Shown here: piece by piece, positions 1 to 6,811 of the stretch | Numbering within the stretch: the first letter of the stretch is position 1 | Layout of the letters: the number at the start of each line of letters is the position of its first letter | Program-made: the position numbers and the translations under genes | Assembly (NCBI GenBank): GCA_002422845.1 | Contig: DITM01000062.1 | Coordinates: 1-11,659 of the forward strand | Reading direction: 5' to 3' | DNA: 11,659 bases | DNA from: Candidatus Paracaedibacteraceae bacterium UBA6184 | GTDB lineage: Bacteria; Pseudomonadota; Alphaproteobacteria; UBA6184 | The notes under the pieces: generated by a model | Told to the model about the DNA's origin: nothing | The model's database searches: none | What the model saw: the letters and a program-made list of their open reading frames with translations, nothing else

Positions 1-231
1 TATGTTATCTGGTACAGCCCCAAACACTTTAACAACCGTGAGTCTTAGTGCCTCGAATTAATATTCTTCGGCGCACAGATTCACTAAAAAGGAAACAAAC
101 ACCACTTACACACGCAACTATTTCAAATTCATTTTCAAACATTACCCCTCCCACGCCGAAGGTGGGTTCAAAATCTCTCATGTCTCCCCACGTCCATAAC
201 TTGTCTCAAACCACATCAGACCCACCCTAAC
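1..231. other. Left-edge stretch with no supported gene
   Basis: I see no convincing gene here. Two plus-strand frames are open from the left edge but close at once, at 46-48 (TAG) and 59-61 (TAA). Either could be the last residues of a gene outside the window, and the sequence does not decide which. A 60-codon plus-strand frame from a GTG at 48 is basic and low in complexity, has no ribosome binding site, and looks like chance. There is a small inverted repeat (CCCAC at 150-154, GTGGG at 162-166), and GGTGGGT at 161-167 is complementary to ACCCACC at 220-226. Neither has a recognisable role. Confidence 0.5.
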
Positions 232-254
232 AAAAAGCCCCCTTTCCGGGGGCT
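232..254 (-). terminator. Rho-independent terminator of the S9 peptidase gene
   Basis: A perfect 7-bp GC-rich stem (AGCCCCC at 236-242 with GGGGGCT at 248-254, 5-base loop) is followed on the minus strand by a run of five T (232-236 read in reverse). It starts about 9 bases past the stop codon of the peptidase gene. The T-run lies only on the minus-strand side, so it acts for that gene and not for anything arriving from the left. Confidence 0.9.
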
Positions 255-262
255 CAGTTAAT

Positions 263-2269
263 TTATTGTGCAAACCGCTGTTTCAGCTCTTCTTTTTGCG
301 CTGAATCTAACGTCGCTTTATCCAGTTCAGTGGTCATCGTCTCAAACCGTCCGCCTAAATGATCCGCTAAGAAACGTTCTGTAGCACCATAAAATGCAAA
401 CTTATTTTCAGGTCGCGCAAACCCATGCCCCTCATCCAGGAATAACATGTAAATATACGGCAATCCTTTTTCTTTCATTGCGGCAACAATTTGCTCAGAT
501 TCCGGTTGTTTTACGCGGGGGTCTTTTTCACCCTGGGCAATCAATACGGGAATCTTGATGTTGTTGACATGCGTTAACGGTGAACGCTCTTTCAACAACG
601 CACGACCTTCTTCAGTGCGAAGATCGCCAACCTGTCGGTACTTAATCTCCAAAAATGACGACCAGTACGCTGGAAAGCTTGATAACAACGTAATCAAGTT
701 AGATGGCCCTACAATATCCACAGCACATTTAAATACATCACCTGATTGAGTTGCTCCCCAAAGAGCCTCATACCCGCCATAACTACCCCCGTAAATGGCA
801 ACCTTTGATGGATCAGCAATACCTTCTGTCACTGCCCACTGCACTGCATCTAACACATCCTCATGCATCTTGCGTCCCCACTCTAAATTTCCCTTAGATA
901 TAAAAGACTTTCCGAATCCAGCAGATCCTCTATAGTTGACTTGTATTATTGCATAGCCACGATTAGCTAACCACTGAACTTCTGGGTCATATCCCCAATC
1001 ATCTCGAATCGTTGGTCCGCCATGGACTACAACAACTAACGGCGCAGGACCAGCTACACCAACAGGCTTTGTAAGATAACTTGGCATCTCTAACCCATCG
1101 CGAGCTTTAATAACAACACCTTCCATTTTGGCCAGCTGATATTTCGTCAGAACATCTCGATGGTTAAACAAGAACGTTAACCTTTTATCTGCCGTTGAAT
1201 AGGCGTAATATCCAATGGGGCCGTCATCCTTCATATCAGCTACAATCCACTTTGTATCATCATGCGTTCGACTGACAACCGATGCATCACCCGTGATGGA
1301 TTTTTTAATAACGCTCATATGTTCTTCTAACGCTTTATCAAAATATGTCCATTCATTACGCAAATAATTCACAGAATAGGCTTGAATCACCCCAGTTGCA
1401 GGGTGAGTTTGAATGCCCCCGATTTCTGCTTTTGTAGCTTCAGCTAAAATCTTTTCACTTTTATCAGCAAGATTAATTGCCTTAAGAACATTTAAATCTC
1501 GGCCTCGGCTATCAATCATGTACAATGTATTACCATCGGCAGTTAATCCAATTTGTCCGGTTGTGCAGAAATCCTCAAACTCGACGGCCATAAAGCTTTC
1601 CCAATTATACTTTCTAGGCTCTTCCGTTGGAATTGCGTTAAAATATAAAACACCCCCCTCAGCAGTGTTTGTAGATGCAAATCTTAAACGATAATCATCA
1701 TCAAATGTAAAGCCTCTAAATCCTTGATCATTTTGTAAGATCAATTCTTTTTCACCCGTGCGAATATTCAATCGATACACATCATGATACGATGGATCTC
1801 GATCATTTAAACTAATTATAATTTCTTCCGGAAATTTATCCGACACATTCAATATGCGTGCATTTACTTTTTCAGGGGTAAATATCTGATCTTCCTTTGT
1901 ATGAATATCCACGACATGAATCCGCCAATTTTCATCTCCACCATCATCTTTTAAATAGATAACGTGCTGGTTATCATATAACCAAAAATAACTGCGAATC
2001 CCCCTACCCTTATCTTCAGTAATAGGCTTTGCCTCATGAGGAGCTTCAGGTTTTGCAATAAAGATGTTCTGCACACCATTCAACGGACTTCCATAGGATA
2101 AATATTGACCATTTGGACTTAAGCGAACCATTGATTTTTCAGGATTTCCAAACAATACTTCTCGCGGAATTAATTCAACGTTCACAACCGATTTCTCCTT
2201 TGTTTTATAAACCCAGTATCCAGCGGCTGCAATTGCGCAAACCAACACTACACCTAGAGCTTTTTTCAT
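263..2269 (-). CDS. S9-family serine peptidase (prolyl oligopeptidase/acylaminoacyl peptidase type), N-terminally anchored
   Basis: Predicted serine peptidase that cleaves short peptides in the periplasm or at the inner membrane. The 668-residue protein starts with a hydrophobic segment (about residues 4-21) and a lysine-rich stretch, with no obvious signal-peptidase site, so an uncleaved anchor is likely. Residues about 40-370 have the repeating beta-strand look of the family's propeller (for example SPNGQYLSYG at 51-60). The C-terminal alpha/beta-hydrolase domain has the oxyanion motif HGG (416-418), the nucleophile elbow GGSYGG (Ser496), Asp583 in GEKDPRV and His615 in DEGHGFA, so the catalytic triad is complete. 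The last 25 or so residues form a charged tail after the catalytic domain. The ATG start is backed by GAAGG at 2276-2280, 6 bases upstream. It has its own terminator and looks monocistronic. The family call is firm; the substrate is unknown. Confidence 0.93.
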   Translation of the reverse strand: MKKALGVVLVCAIAAAGYWVYKTKEKSVVNVELIPREVLFGNPEKSMVRLSPNGQYLSYGSPLNGVQNIFIAKPEAPHEAKPITEDKGRGIRSYFWLYDNQHVIYLKDDGGDENWRIHVVDIHTKEDQIFTPEKVNARILNVSDKFPEEIIISLNDRDPSYHDVYRLNIRTGEKELILQNDQGFRGFTFDDDYRLRFASTNTAEGGVLYFNAIPTEEPRKYNWESFMAVEFEDFCTTGQIGLTADGNTLYMIDSRGRDLNVLKAINLADKSEKILAEATKAEIGGIQTHPATGVIQAYSVNYLRNEWTYFDKALEEHMSVIKKSITGDASVVSRTHDDTKWIVADMKDDGPIGYYAYSTADKRLTFLFNHRDVLTKYQLAKMEGVVIKARDGLEMPSYLTKPVGVAGPAPLVVVVHGGPTIRDDWGYDPEVQWLANRGYAIIQVNYRGSAGFGKSFISKGNLEWGRKMHEDVLDAVQWAVTEGIADPSKVAIYGGSYGGYEALWGATQSGDVFKCAVDIVGPSNLITLLSSFPAYWSSFLEIKYRQVGDLRTEEGRALLKERSPLTHVNNIKIPVLIAQGEKDPRVKQPESEQIVAAMKEKGLPYIYMLFLDEGHGFARPENKFAFYGATERFLADHLGGRFETMTTELDKATLDSAQKEELKQRFAQ

Positions 2270-2520
2270 TTCACACCTTCATAAATTTAATGACTGTATT
2301 GCACCACACTCCCACCAAAAACACAATGTTTTCATCCAAATAAGCTCCTTTTGCTTCCGATAGATTAGATCTGATGTTGCCCAAACACGGATATATACTT
2401 ACTTAGATCACATCGGCCATTGGGTGCAGCAAACAAGGAATAGCGTTACTTGACAGGCGTGAAAAATATGTACATAAATAACCAGCATCGTGCATTGGGA
2501 TGTAAATCAACAATGGAGAT
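2270..2520. other. Intergenic region upstream of the S9 peptidase
   Basis: Together with the 44-codon extension described separately (2521-2655), this makes a 382-base gap between annotated stop and start. In this left part I find no open frame of note, no RNA gene and no clear hairpin terminator for the gene upstream. It must hold the peptidase promoter on the minus strand, but I could not find a hexamer pair with good matches and correct spacing, so none is called. Confidence 0.4.
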
Positions 2521-2655
2521 TTATTCAACAGTAGCTGACGGTTGAACGTTATAAATTCCTCTATACTCATTCATTAACAGATTTAGTTTTTCGCGATGCC
2601 CTTTAGAAAACGGGGTTATGTCCGTATGGTCATACTTTGCAGAAAGTGTGGTTAG
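2521..2655 (-). other. Open -1 frame extension (44 codons) of the small exported protein gene
   Basis: Directly after the TAA at 2652-2654, the -1 frame runs on through 44 sense codons to a TAA at 2521-2523. The peptide starts LTTLSAKYDH and ends IYNVQPSATVE, has a balanced charged and hydrophobic composition, and looks like coding sequence rather than chance. Going upstream, this frame meets a TAA only five codons before the A-run, and its only internal ATG is codon 28, so it is unlikely to be an independent gene. The simplest reading is that it is the true C-terminus of the upstream protein. It would be reached by a -1 shift on the A-run, or in an ancestor or correct assembly with one more A. 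The product would then be 199 residues instead of 155. Confidence 0.55.
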
Positions 2656-3119
2656 TTTTTTTGCTGTTCTTTAAGAGTCCCCGTTGGATCCTCAGTCGTT
2701 ATTTGCGGCAACAATAACATTTTCTGTACTAGTTGTTCTATCAAAGAGATACGACTCCAAAACAATTGACGTAACAACTCATAATCCAAAGCTTTGCTAA
2801 TGCAATTATTGAGAGTAGAGTCTGCTGTTAACCATATATAAATTATTTGAATACAGCCTATATCCTCATTGTAATCTGCCAGGGCCTTATATAGTACATC
2901 AAAATCAACCGAACTTAGAACTGCTGACACCTTAGCTTGAGTTAGACGGTTCAAGATCAAAGGTGCTGGTTTATCTATACCAATAACAACGCTACTTTTA
3001 TCAAACACCAACGCTTCAGCGCGGTTTGCTAACAGCGCAAACTCTGGATCAAAATATTCAACCTCAGCGCCATAGGTTGATGATAACAATGCCGCGGCTA
3101 GAAGTAGCTTTTTTAACAT
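2652..3119 (-). CDS. Small exported protein of unknown function, possible frameshifted gene
   Basis: I do not recognise this protein. The zero-frame product is 155 residues. It opens with a classic Sec signal peptide, MLKKLLLAAALLSSTYG, with probable cleavage near residues 17-18, so the mature part is periplasmic, outer-membrane associated or secreted. The mature part looks mostly helical (leucine- and alanine-rich segments around 24-40, 75-85 and 110-137). It has two cysteines (89 and 106) that could form a disulfide in the periplasm. The ATG is supported by AAGGAA at 3127-3132, 7 bases upstream. The stop follows an A-AAA-AAC heptamer, and a further 44 codons are open in the -1 frame, so the intended protein may be 199 residues. 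The surA terminator lies upstream, so it probably has its own promoter in 3120-3200. No function is proposed. Confidence 0.75.
   Translation of the reverse strand: MLKKLLLAAALLSSTYGAEVEYFDPEFALLANRAEALVFDKSSVVIGIDKPAPLILNRLTQAKVSAVLSSVDFDVLYKALADYNEDIGCIQIIYIWLTADSTLNNCISKALDYELLRQLFWSRISLIEQLVQKMLLLPQITTEDPTGTLKEQQKN
2655..2661 (-). promoter_or_regulatory. Putative -1 frameshift slippery heptamer A AAA AAC
   Basis: Read on the minus strand in the gene's own frame, the codons are CAA AAA AAC TAA. The seven bases A-AAA-AAC fit the X XXY YYZ rule for tandem -1 slippage exactly and in the correct phase, and the zero-frame stop follows immediately. The A-run is seven long (2656-2662 in plus coordinates), so polymerase slippage or a sequence error could give the same result. 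I see no strong stimulatory stem-loop just downstream; only short 3-4 bp pairings such as GTAT...ATAC are present. Confidence 0.45.
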
Positions 3120-3200
3120 GGATTTATTCCTTATTATTGTTTATTTCCTCACTTAGTATCCAATTAAATTGTTAGAAAATAGTTAAGTCTGTCATTCGAT

Positions 3201-3235
3201 AAAAAATGAGGTTATAGTTCGCTATAACCTCATTT
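3201..3235 (-). terminator. Strong rho-independent terminator of surA
   Basis: This is a perfect 14-bp stem (3204-3217 pairing with 3222-3235) closed by a 4-base loop that reads CGAA on the minus strand. The minus strand continues into a run of T (A-run 3201-3206 in plus coordinates). It starts 23 bases after the surA stop codon, so surA is transcriptionally separated from the small exported protein gene downstream. Confidence 0.9.
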
Positions 3236-3257
3236 AAAGAAGCGGTGAATCTTTAGA

Positions 3258-4511
3258 TTAGTTAACTTTATAGTTTGGATCTTTTGTTTCGACCAAAATA
3301 GTTCGTGACAATCGATTCAAAATGCTTCTACTTTTTTGAGTTAAGTTTTGCATCATGACGCGATATCGCAGTTCATCTTTTGGGATAACTCCATCCATAA
3401 CTTTACGACCACACACCCACAGATACATTGATCCTTGTGGATAGCGAATTGCTTCGCTAAGGGTGTTATCGTTTAGCTTGCCAAGCAATTCAGCAAATTG
3501 AGGTGGCATTTGTTGAACAACTACGTGATCTGATTTTTCCATTTGAATATACGGATGCTTTGCAAGAACAGCTTCCAAATCACCACAGTTTTTACATTTT
3601 TTCAATTCAGCCGTTACCGCACCTTCTTGTAGATTATCTAAATTCATAATAATCTGACGAACGCTAAACACCGTATCTTTGATTGAAGATTCGCCGGCTA
3701 ATCGTTTATCAATTAATGCATAAATCACATATCCATCATCCAAACGATGCGGTGTTGTTAATTGTCCCGTTGTCATATTGCGAACAATAGCACGGGCTTT
3801 TTCGGGAAGTAACTCTAGATTAATCCAGCCCATATTCCCCCCTTGTTTCGCAGACGATGATTGAGAAAACTGTTGAGCCAACATTTGAAACTGACCACCT
3901 TTTAACAATTCAGCATGGATCATATTAATTTGCTTTTGAACCGACCCTTCTTCCGATGGAGCATTTACGGGAATAAAAACCTCTGCCAATAAATAACGAG
4001 GTTTTGTTTTTTGAGTTAATTGCTCTTTATACATAAGCTCAACACGATCTTCAGAAACCTCTGAGACGGTTGGGTATTTAAACTTAATATATTGCGGCCA
4101 GTAATACTGAACTGTTAAGAATTGGCGCACGGTATCCATCGGGATCCCTTTTTCTTTAAAGAAAGTATCTAACTTTTCAGGAAGTATACCTATACGCCCT
4201 GCCATTTCTGCTAATTGATTGTTGATGGCCTCGTCTTGAATGGTCAAACCACTACTGGTCATTTCTTGTAATTCAAGTTGTTCTTGAACCAACATTTTTG
4301 CAGCTTCTTGAGTTAGACTGTAACGATTTTCTTGTATTACAGCAATCCCAGACATTAAAGCCAAAAAATTTAGTCTGTTTTCCACATCCAGTTGAGTAAT
4401 ACATTGTGTTCCAACAGTAATCACCACTTTATTCGTGGGAGCAGCAGATAAGGGTTGAAGTAATACAAAGGCACTGAATGCAATGTTAAATAGGCGTTGT
4501 GTCATGACCAT
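3258..4511 (-). CDS. surA: SurA-type periplasmic chaperone / peptidyl-prolyl isomerase
   Basis: Periplasmic chaperone that binds unfolded outer-membrane proteins on their way to the BAM complex; parvulin domains of this family isomerise prolyl bonds. At 417 residues it is close to the usual SurA length. A signal peptide covers about residues 1-23 (cleavage near LSAA). The SurA N-terminal chaperone domain follows (about 28-165). A first parvulin domain (about 171-268) carries the family signature around FSQSSSAKQGGNMGWI (215-230). A second, degenerate parvulin-like domain (about 280-370) ends in LWVCGRK. Residues Cys306 and Cys309 form a CxxC pair at the start of that second domain. Two ATG codons lie close together (4509-4511 and 4503-4505), neither has a clear ribosome binding site, and the longer form is given. 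The gene is divergent from a predicted surface protein that may be a client. The usual neighbour lptD is not next to it here. Confidence 0.92.
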   Translation of the reverse strand: MVMTQRLFNIAFSAFVLLQPLSAAPTNKVVITVGTQCITQLDVENRLNFLALMSGIAVIQENRYSLTQEAAKMLVQEQLELQEMTSSGLTIQDEAINNQLAEMAGRIGILPEKLDTFFKEKGIPMDTVRQFLTVQYYWPQYIKFKYPTVSEVSEDRVELMYKEQLTQKTKPRYLLAEVFIPVNAPSEEGSVQKQINMIHAELLKGGQFQMLAQQFSQSSSAKQGGNMGWINLELLPEKARAIVRNMTTGQLTTPHRLDDGYVIYALIDKRLAGESSIKDTVFSVRQIIMNLDNLQEGAVTAELKKCKNCGDLEAVLAKHPYIQMEKSDHVVVQQMPPQFAELLGKLNDNTLSEAIRYPQGSMYLWVCGRKVMDGVIPKDELRYRVMMQNLTQKSRSILNRLSRTILVETKDPNYKVN

Positions 4512-4535
4512 AACTTTATTTATATATCTGAAGAA

Positions 4536-4564
4536 ACAATAGGCATAAATGACTTATTCTGCAA
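4536..4564 (-). promoter_or_regulatory. Possible sigma-70-type promoter for surA
   Basis: On the minus strand TTGCAG (plus 4559-4564) and TATTGT (plus 4536-4541) are separated by 17 bases. They match the -35 consensus at 3 of 6 and the -10 consensus at 4 of 6. Transcription would start near 4529, about 18 bases before the first ATG. The spacing is ideal but the matches are modest in an AT-rich region, so this is only a candidate. Confidence 0.3.
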
Positions 4565-4578
4565 TCTTTTTTTATGTA

Positions 4579-4745
4579 TTCGCAAAAATTCCAGCAATAG
4601 AAAGATCCTTTTATTTGCCCCTCATGTAAAAATACGCACCTAAACAAATAGTTCTTCGCAAGGTAGACTAATCCCCCTCATTATAAAAAAATCAGAATGA
4701 AGGTTTTATTAACTATTTTATAGAATAATAGCCTCAGGTTCGCAA
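4579..4745 (+). repeat. Three copies of TTCGCAA in the divergent intergenic region
   Basis: The heptamer TTCGCAA occurs at 4579-4585, 4655-4661 and 4739-4745, all in the same orientation and spaced 76 and 84 bases apart, within the 270 bases between surA and the divergent lipoprotein gene. The bases after it are also similar (AAA, GG and AGG). It could be a binding site of a regulator shared by the divergent genes, or chance. Confidence 0.3.
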
Positions 4746-4781
4746 AGGCGATAGTGGGTGTGTATAACAAGAAAACAAACT

Positions 4782-6719
4782 ATGCATATTAAACAGTTTT
4801 TCATATTGGGATTATCTGGATTTCTTTGCGGATGCATTGGCGAAGACCCAGATGCTGCAAAAACAACGACCACAACACCTACTGCAACGACAACCCTACC
4901 AGTTACAATCACAACAAAACCTCAAACACCAGGAGCTATTGGAACTGAACCCGCAATATACAAAGTGCGAACTATACCAAATCGACAACTGCAAAATTAC
5001 TTTCAAGCTTATGCAAAAGATAATCTGCCTTTAGATAAACGAGATGAAGACGCAACGACGACTCATCTCTCTGACATATTCACTGCATTGCCCCAGTGGT
5101 CTGCGGATACTACAAAATGGACAGATCAATTTGACACTCCAACTGGCACCCCACCAGATTCCGTGAACATTCGCATCGTCAATGCTGCTGCTGGATCTGT
5201 AATTGCCGCAGATGGAACACATATCGTCCAAAACTTACAAATGGATACTGATACAGGGTTATTTATTCCTTCAGAAAAAAGTATCCTAGCTACTAAAGTT
5301 ACAATGGATCAAGCCAGCTGGATAGACGTTCGAGGAAAAATGGGATCTGCTAGCTTCGATATGAAACAGAACAGTATTATTGATTTAACGAATGGATATG
5401 GATTATTACTGGACAGCAACCTAACTGAAGTTAAATATGATCCAAAATTAGATTCAACAGGCGTATTAACCTTAATGCCTAATGGCGAAATAAGAATTGA
5501 TAATGGAACCCTGACGTTGCATAAGGCCGATATTCAAGGGTCGTTAGGTGTTAATAATGCTACACTCAACTTTCAAACTCGACGTGATAATAATACAGTC
5601 AATATTGTATTTCTTCAAACAAAGGGGAAAATCTATCCCATTGCCTCTTCTACATTTCCAGATATTATGATGACAGTAAACGGCCCCTTTCAATTTAAAT
5701 CTGGCTCTGAAATTGAGCTGTTTCTTACCACAGATAGAATATCAAAGATCGCAATATCTTCCCCCTTTTTTACGTCAACAAGTGTATCTGATGGTGACAA
5801 ACCTGTCATCGAAGGGAAATTTCGCTTTATTCCAAAAGATGTTGAATCCCTAACCAATACAGTTGGCACAGGTATTTTAGTCGTCGATTCTGATATTGGG
5901 TTTCCTGCAAATATGGATCTTAGTCAGCTGGTTGCAGATAATACAGTCTTAAAGAAAAAGCTCAGCTTAGTTAAGGCTGCTATAACAGATACAAAACACT
6001 CAAAACGAGAGGGGATATTTCTAAAGATTGAAAACACCCCTTCCCTTGCTTTAAAAGCAACCCTGCCAATTCAAGTTGCTGTTGCTTCTTTAAAACACGG
6101 TGAATTAAAAGCAAACTTATGGGACACTAGTCTATCACACGTTAATGTTGGAAACATTGCAACGACTAAGTTTTTTACAACAAACACAACAATTGCAACC
6201 GCTGAAACTTCAACCTCAGCTAAGTTATTTGGAATAAAACATACTTTTGATCTTACACATGGAAATGTGGTGCTGACTCAAACATTTAATCACTCGCAAC
6301 TTTCAGATTATGTATATCGATTTATCCCAGAATCGTGCGAAGCATTTTGGATGATGCAACATACAGTTAAATTCAATACATCCTTTAGCTTTGGTAACTT
6401 TACTTTAACCCCTTCTGTAGGAATATCTCACTTAATGGTTCAACACACTGTCTTCCAAGACGAAATTCAAACATTGAACCCAGATCTATCTTTAACTTGT
6501 GGGATAGCTCATCTTTCAGGAACATCAAAGCTATCGATGAACACCATCGCAACTGCGTTATATTCAAACGGAACAATGGCATTAAGCGATCATGATTGGA
6601 TTATCAACTCTGGGTTCAACCTGTGTTTACATACTCCAACGTTCAACATCGCAACGGGACTATTAAACCCATTCCAGTCGTCATCAGAAATGTATGTGAA
6701 TATTCAGGTTGATTTTTAA
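4782..6719 (+). CDS. Predicted surface lipoprotein with beta-rich passenger and outer-membrane-protein-like C-terminus (autotransporter-like)
   Basis: Not a protein I can name; the fold reading is inference. From the ATG it is 645 residues. It begins MHIKQFFILGLSGFLCGC, a lipoprotein signal peptide with Cys18 as the probable lipidated residue and Ile at +2, which does not signal inner-membrane retention. A Thr/Pro-rich linker follows (about 28-51). Residues about 125-325 are beta-strand repeats rich in Asn, Thr, Gly and Ile, such as GTLTLHKADIQGSLGVNNAT, reminiscent of beta-helix passengers. The last 130 or so residues show alternating hydrophobic strands and the protein ends VNIQVDF, with a terminal Phe as in BAM substrates. 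The start is uncertain: an in-frame GTG at 4758 has AAAGG nine bases upstream and would add eight residues, while the ATG lacks a good ribosome binding site. The gene lies between surA and ppiD, whose products handle such clients. Confidence 0.7.
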   Translation: MHIKQFFILGLSGFLCGCIGEDPDAAKTTTTTPTATTTLPVTITTKPQTPGAIGTEPAIYKVRTIPNRQLQNYFQAYAKDNLPLDKRDEDATTTHLSDIFTALPQWSADTTKWTDQFDTPTGTPPDSVNIRIVNAAAGSVIAADGTHIVQNLQMDTDTGLFIPSEKSILATKVTMDQASWIDVRGKMGSASFDMKQNSIIDLTNGYGLLLDSNLTEVKYDPKLDSTGVLTLMPNGEIRIDNGTLTLHKADIQGSLGVNNATLNFQTRRDNNTVNIVFLQTKGKIYPIASSTFPDIMMTVNGPFQFKSGSEIELFLTTDRISKIAISSPFFTSTSVSDGDKPVIEGKFRFIPKDVESLTNTVGTGILVVDSDIGFPANMDLSQLVADNTVLKKKLSLVKAAITDTKHSKREGIFLKIENTPSLALKATLPIQVAVASLKHGELKANLWDTSLSHVNVGNIATTKFFTTNTTIATAETSTSAKLFGIKHTFDLTHGNVVLTQTFNHSQLSDYVYRFIPESCEAFWMMQHTVKFNTSFSFGNFTLTPSVGISHLMVQHTVFQDEIQTLNPDLSLTCGIAHLSGTSKLSMNTIATALYSNGTMALSDHDWIINSGFNLCLHTPTFNIATGLLNPFQSSSEMYVNIQVDF

Positions 6720-6723
6720 CTCC

Positions 6724-6738
6724 TTGAATCTCATTCAA
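6724..6738 (+). other. Short perfect inverted repeat after the lipoprotein gene
   Basis: TTGAAT and ATTCAA form a 6-bp stem with a 3-base loop, beginning five bases after the stop codon. It is AT-rich and the nearest T-run (6748-6752) is ten bases further on, so it is at best a weak terminator. Confidence 0.25.
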
Positions 6739-6766
6739 ACCTCTCGCTTTTTGTGTAGGTATTAGG

Positions 6767-6772
6767 TATACT
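6767..6772 (+). promoter_or_regulatory. Possible -10 element for the ppiD-erpA-xthA operon
   Basis: TATACT matches the sigma-70 -10 consensus at 5 of 6 and lies 45 bases before the ppiD start, in the only gap of the operon's leading side. No good -35 hexamer sits 16-18 bases upstream (TCGCTT at the 17-base spacing), so the assignment rests on the -10 alone. Confidence 0.35.
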
Positions 6773-6799
6773 TCAAACAAAATAATTCTATCGTTTCAC

Positions 6800-6804
6800 A
6801 GGAG
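6800..6804 (+). promoter_or_regulatory. Ribosome binding site that sets the GTG start of ppiD
   Basis: AGGAG lies 7 bases before a GTG at 6812. It is one of the clearest Shine-Dalgarno sequences in the window and fixes this non-ATG start. Confidence 0.85.
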
Positions 6805-6811
6805 TTTGTAA

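Noticed and set aside
150..190. tRNA-like stretch: CCCAC hairpin followed by GGGTTCAAA, recalling the variable arm and T-loop of a serine tRNA
   Set aside because: The bases after the T-loop do not pair back to form a T-stem, and no anticodon arm, D arm or acceptor partner can be found upstream. At most it is a decayed fragment.
48..230. 60-codon plus-strand open frame with GTG start
   Set aside because: It has no ribosome binding site, a low-complexity basic and Ser/Thr/Pro-rich composition and no recognisable domain, and it faces the peptidase terminator. Chance is the simpler explanation.
4718..4912. 64-codon minus-strand open frame across the start of the lipoprotein gene
   Set aside because: It is antisense to the signal peptide and Thr-rich linker. 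Its valine-rich run is just the complement of the ACA/ACC/ACG-rich linker codons.
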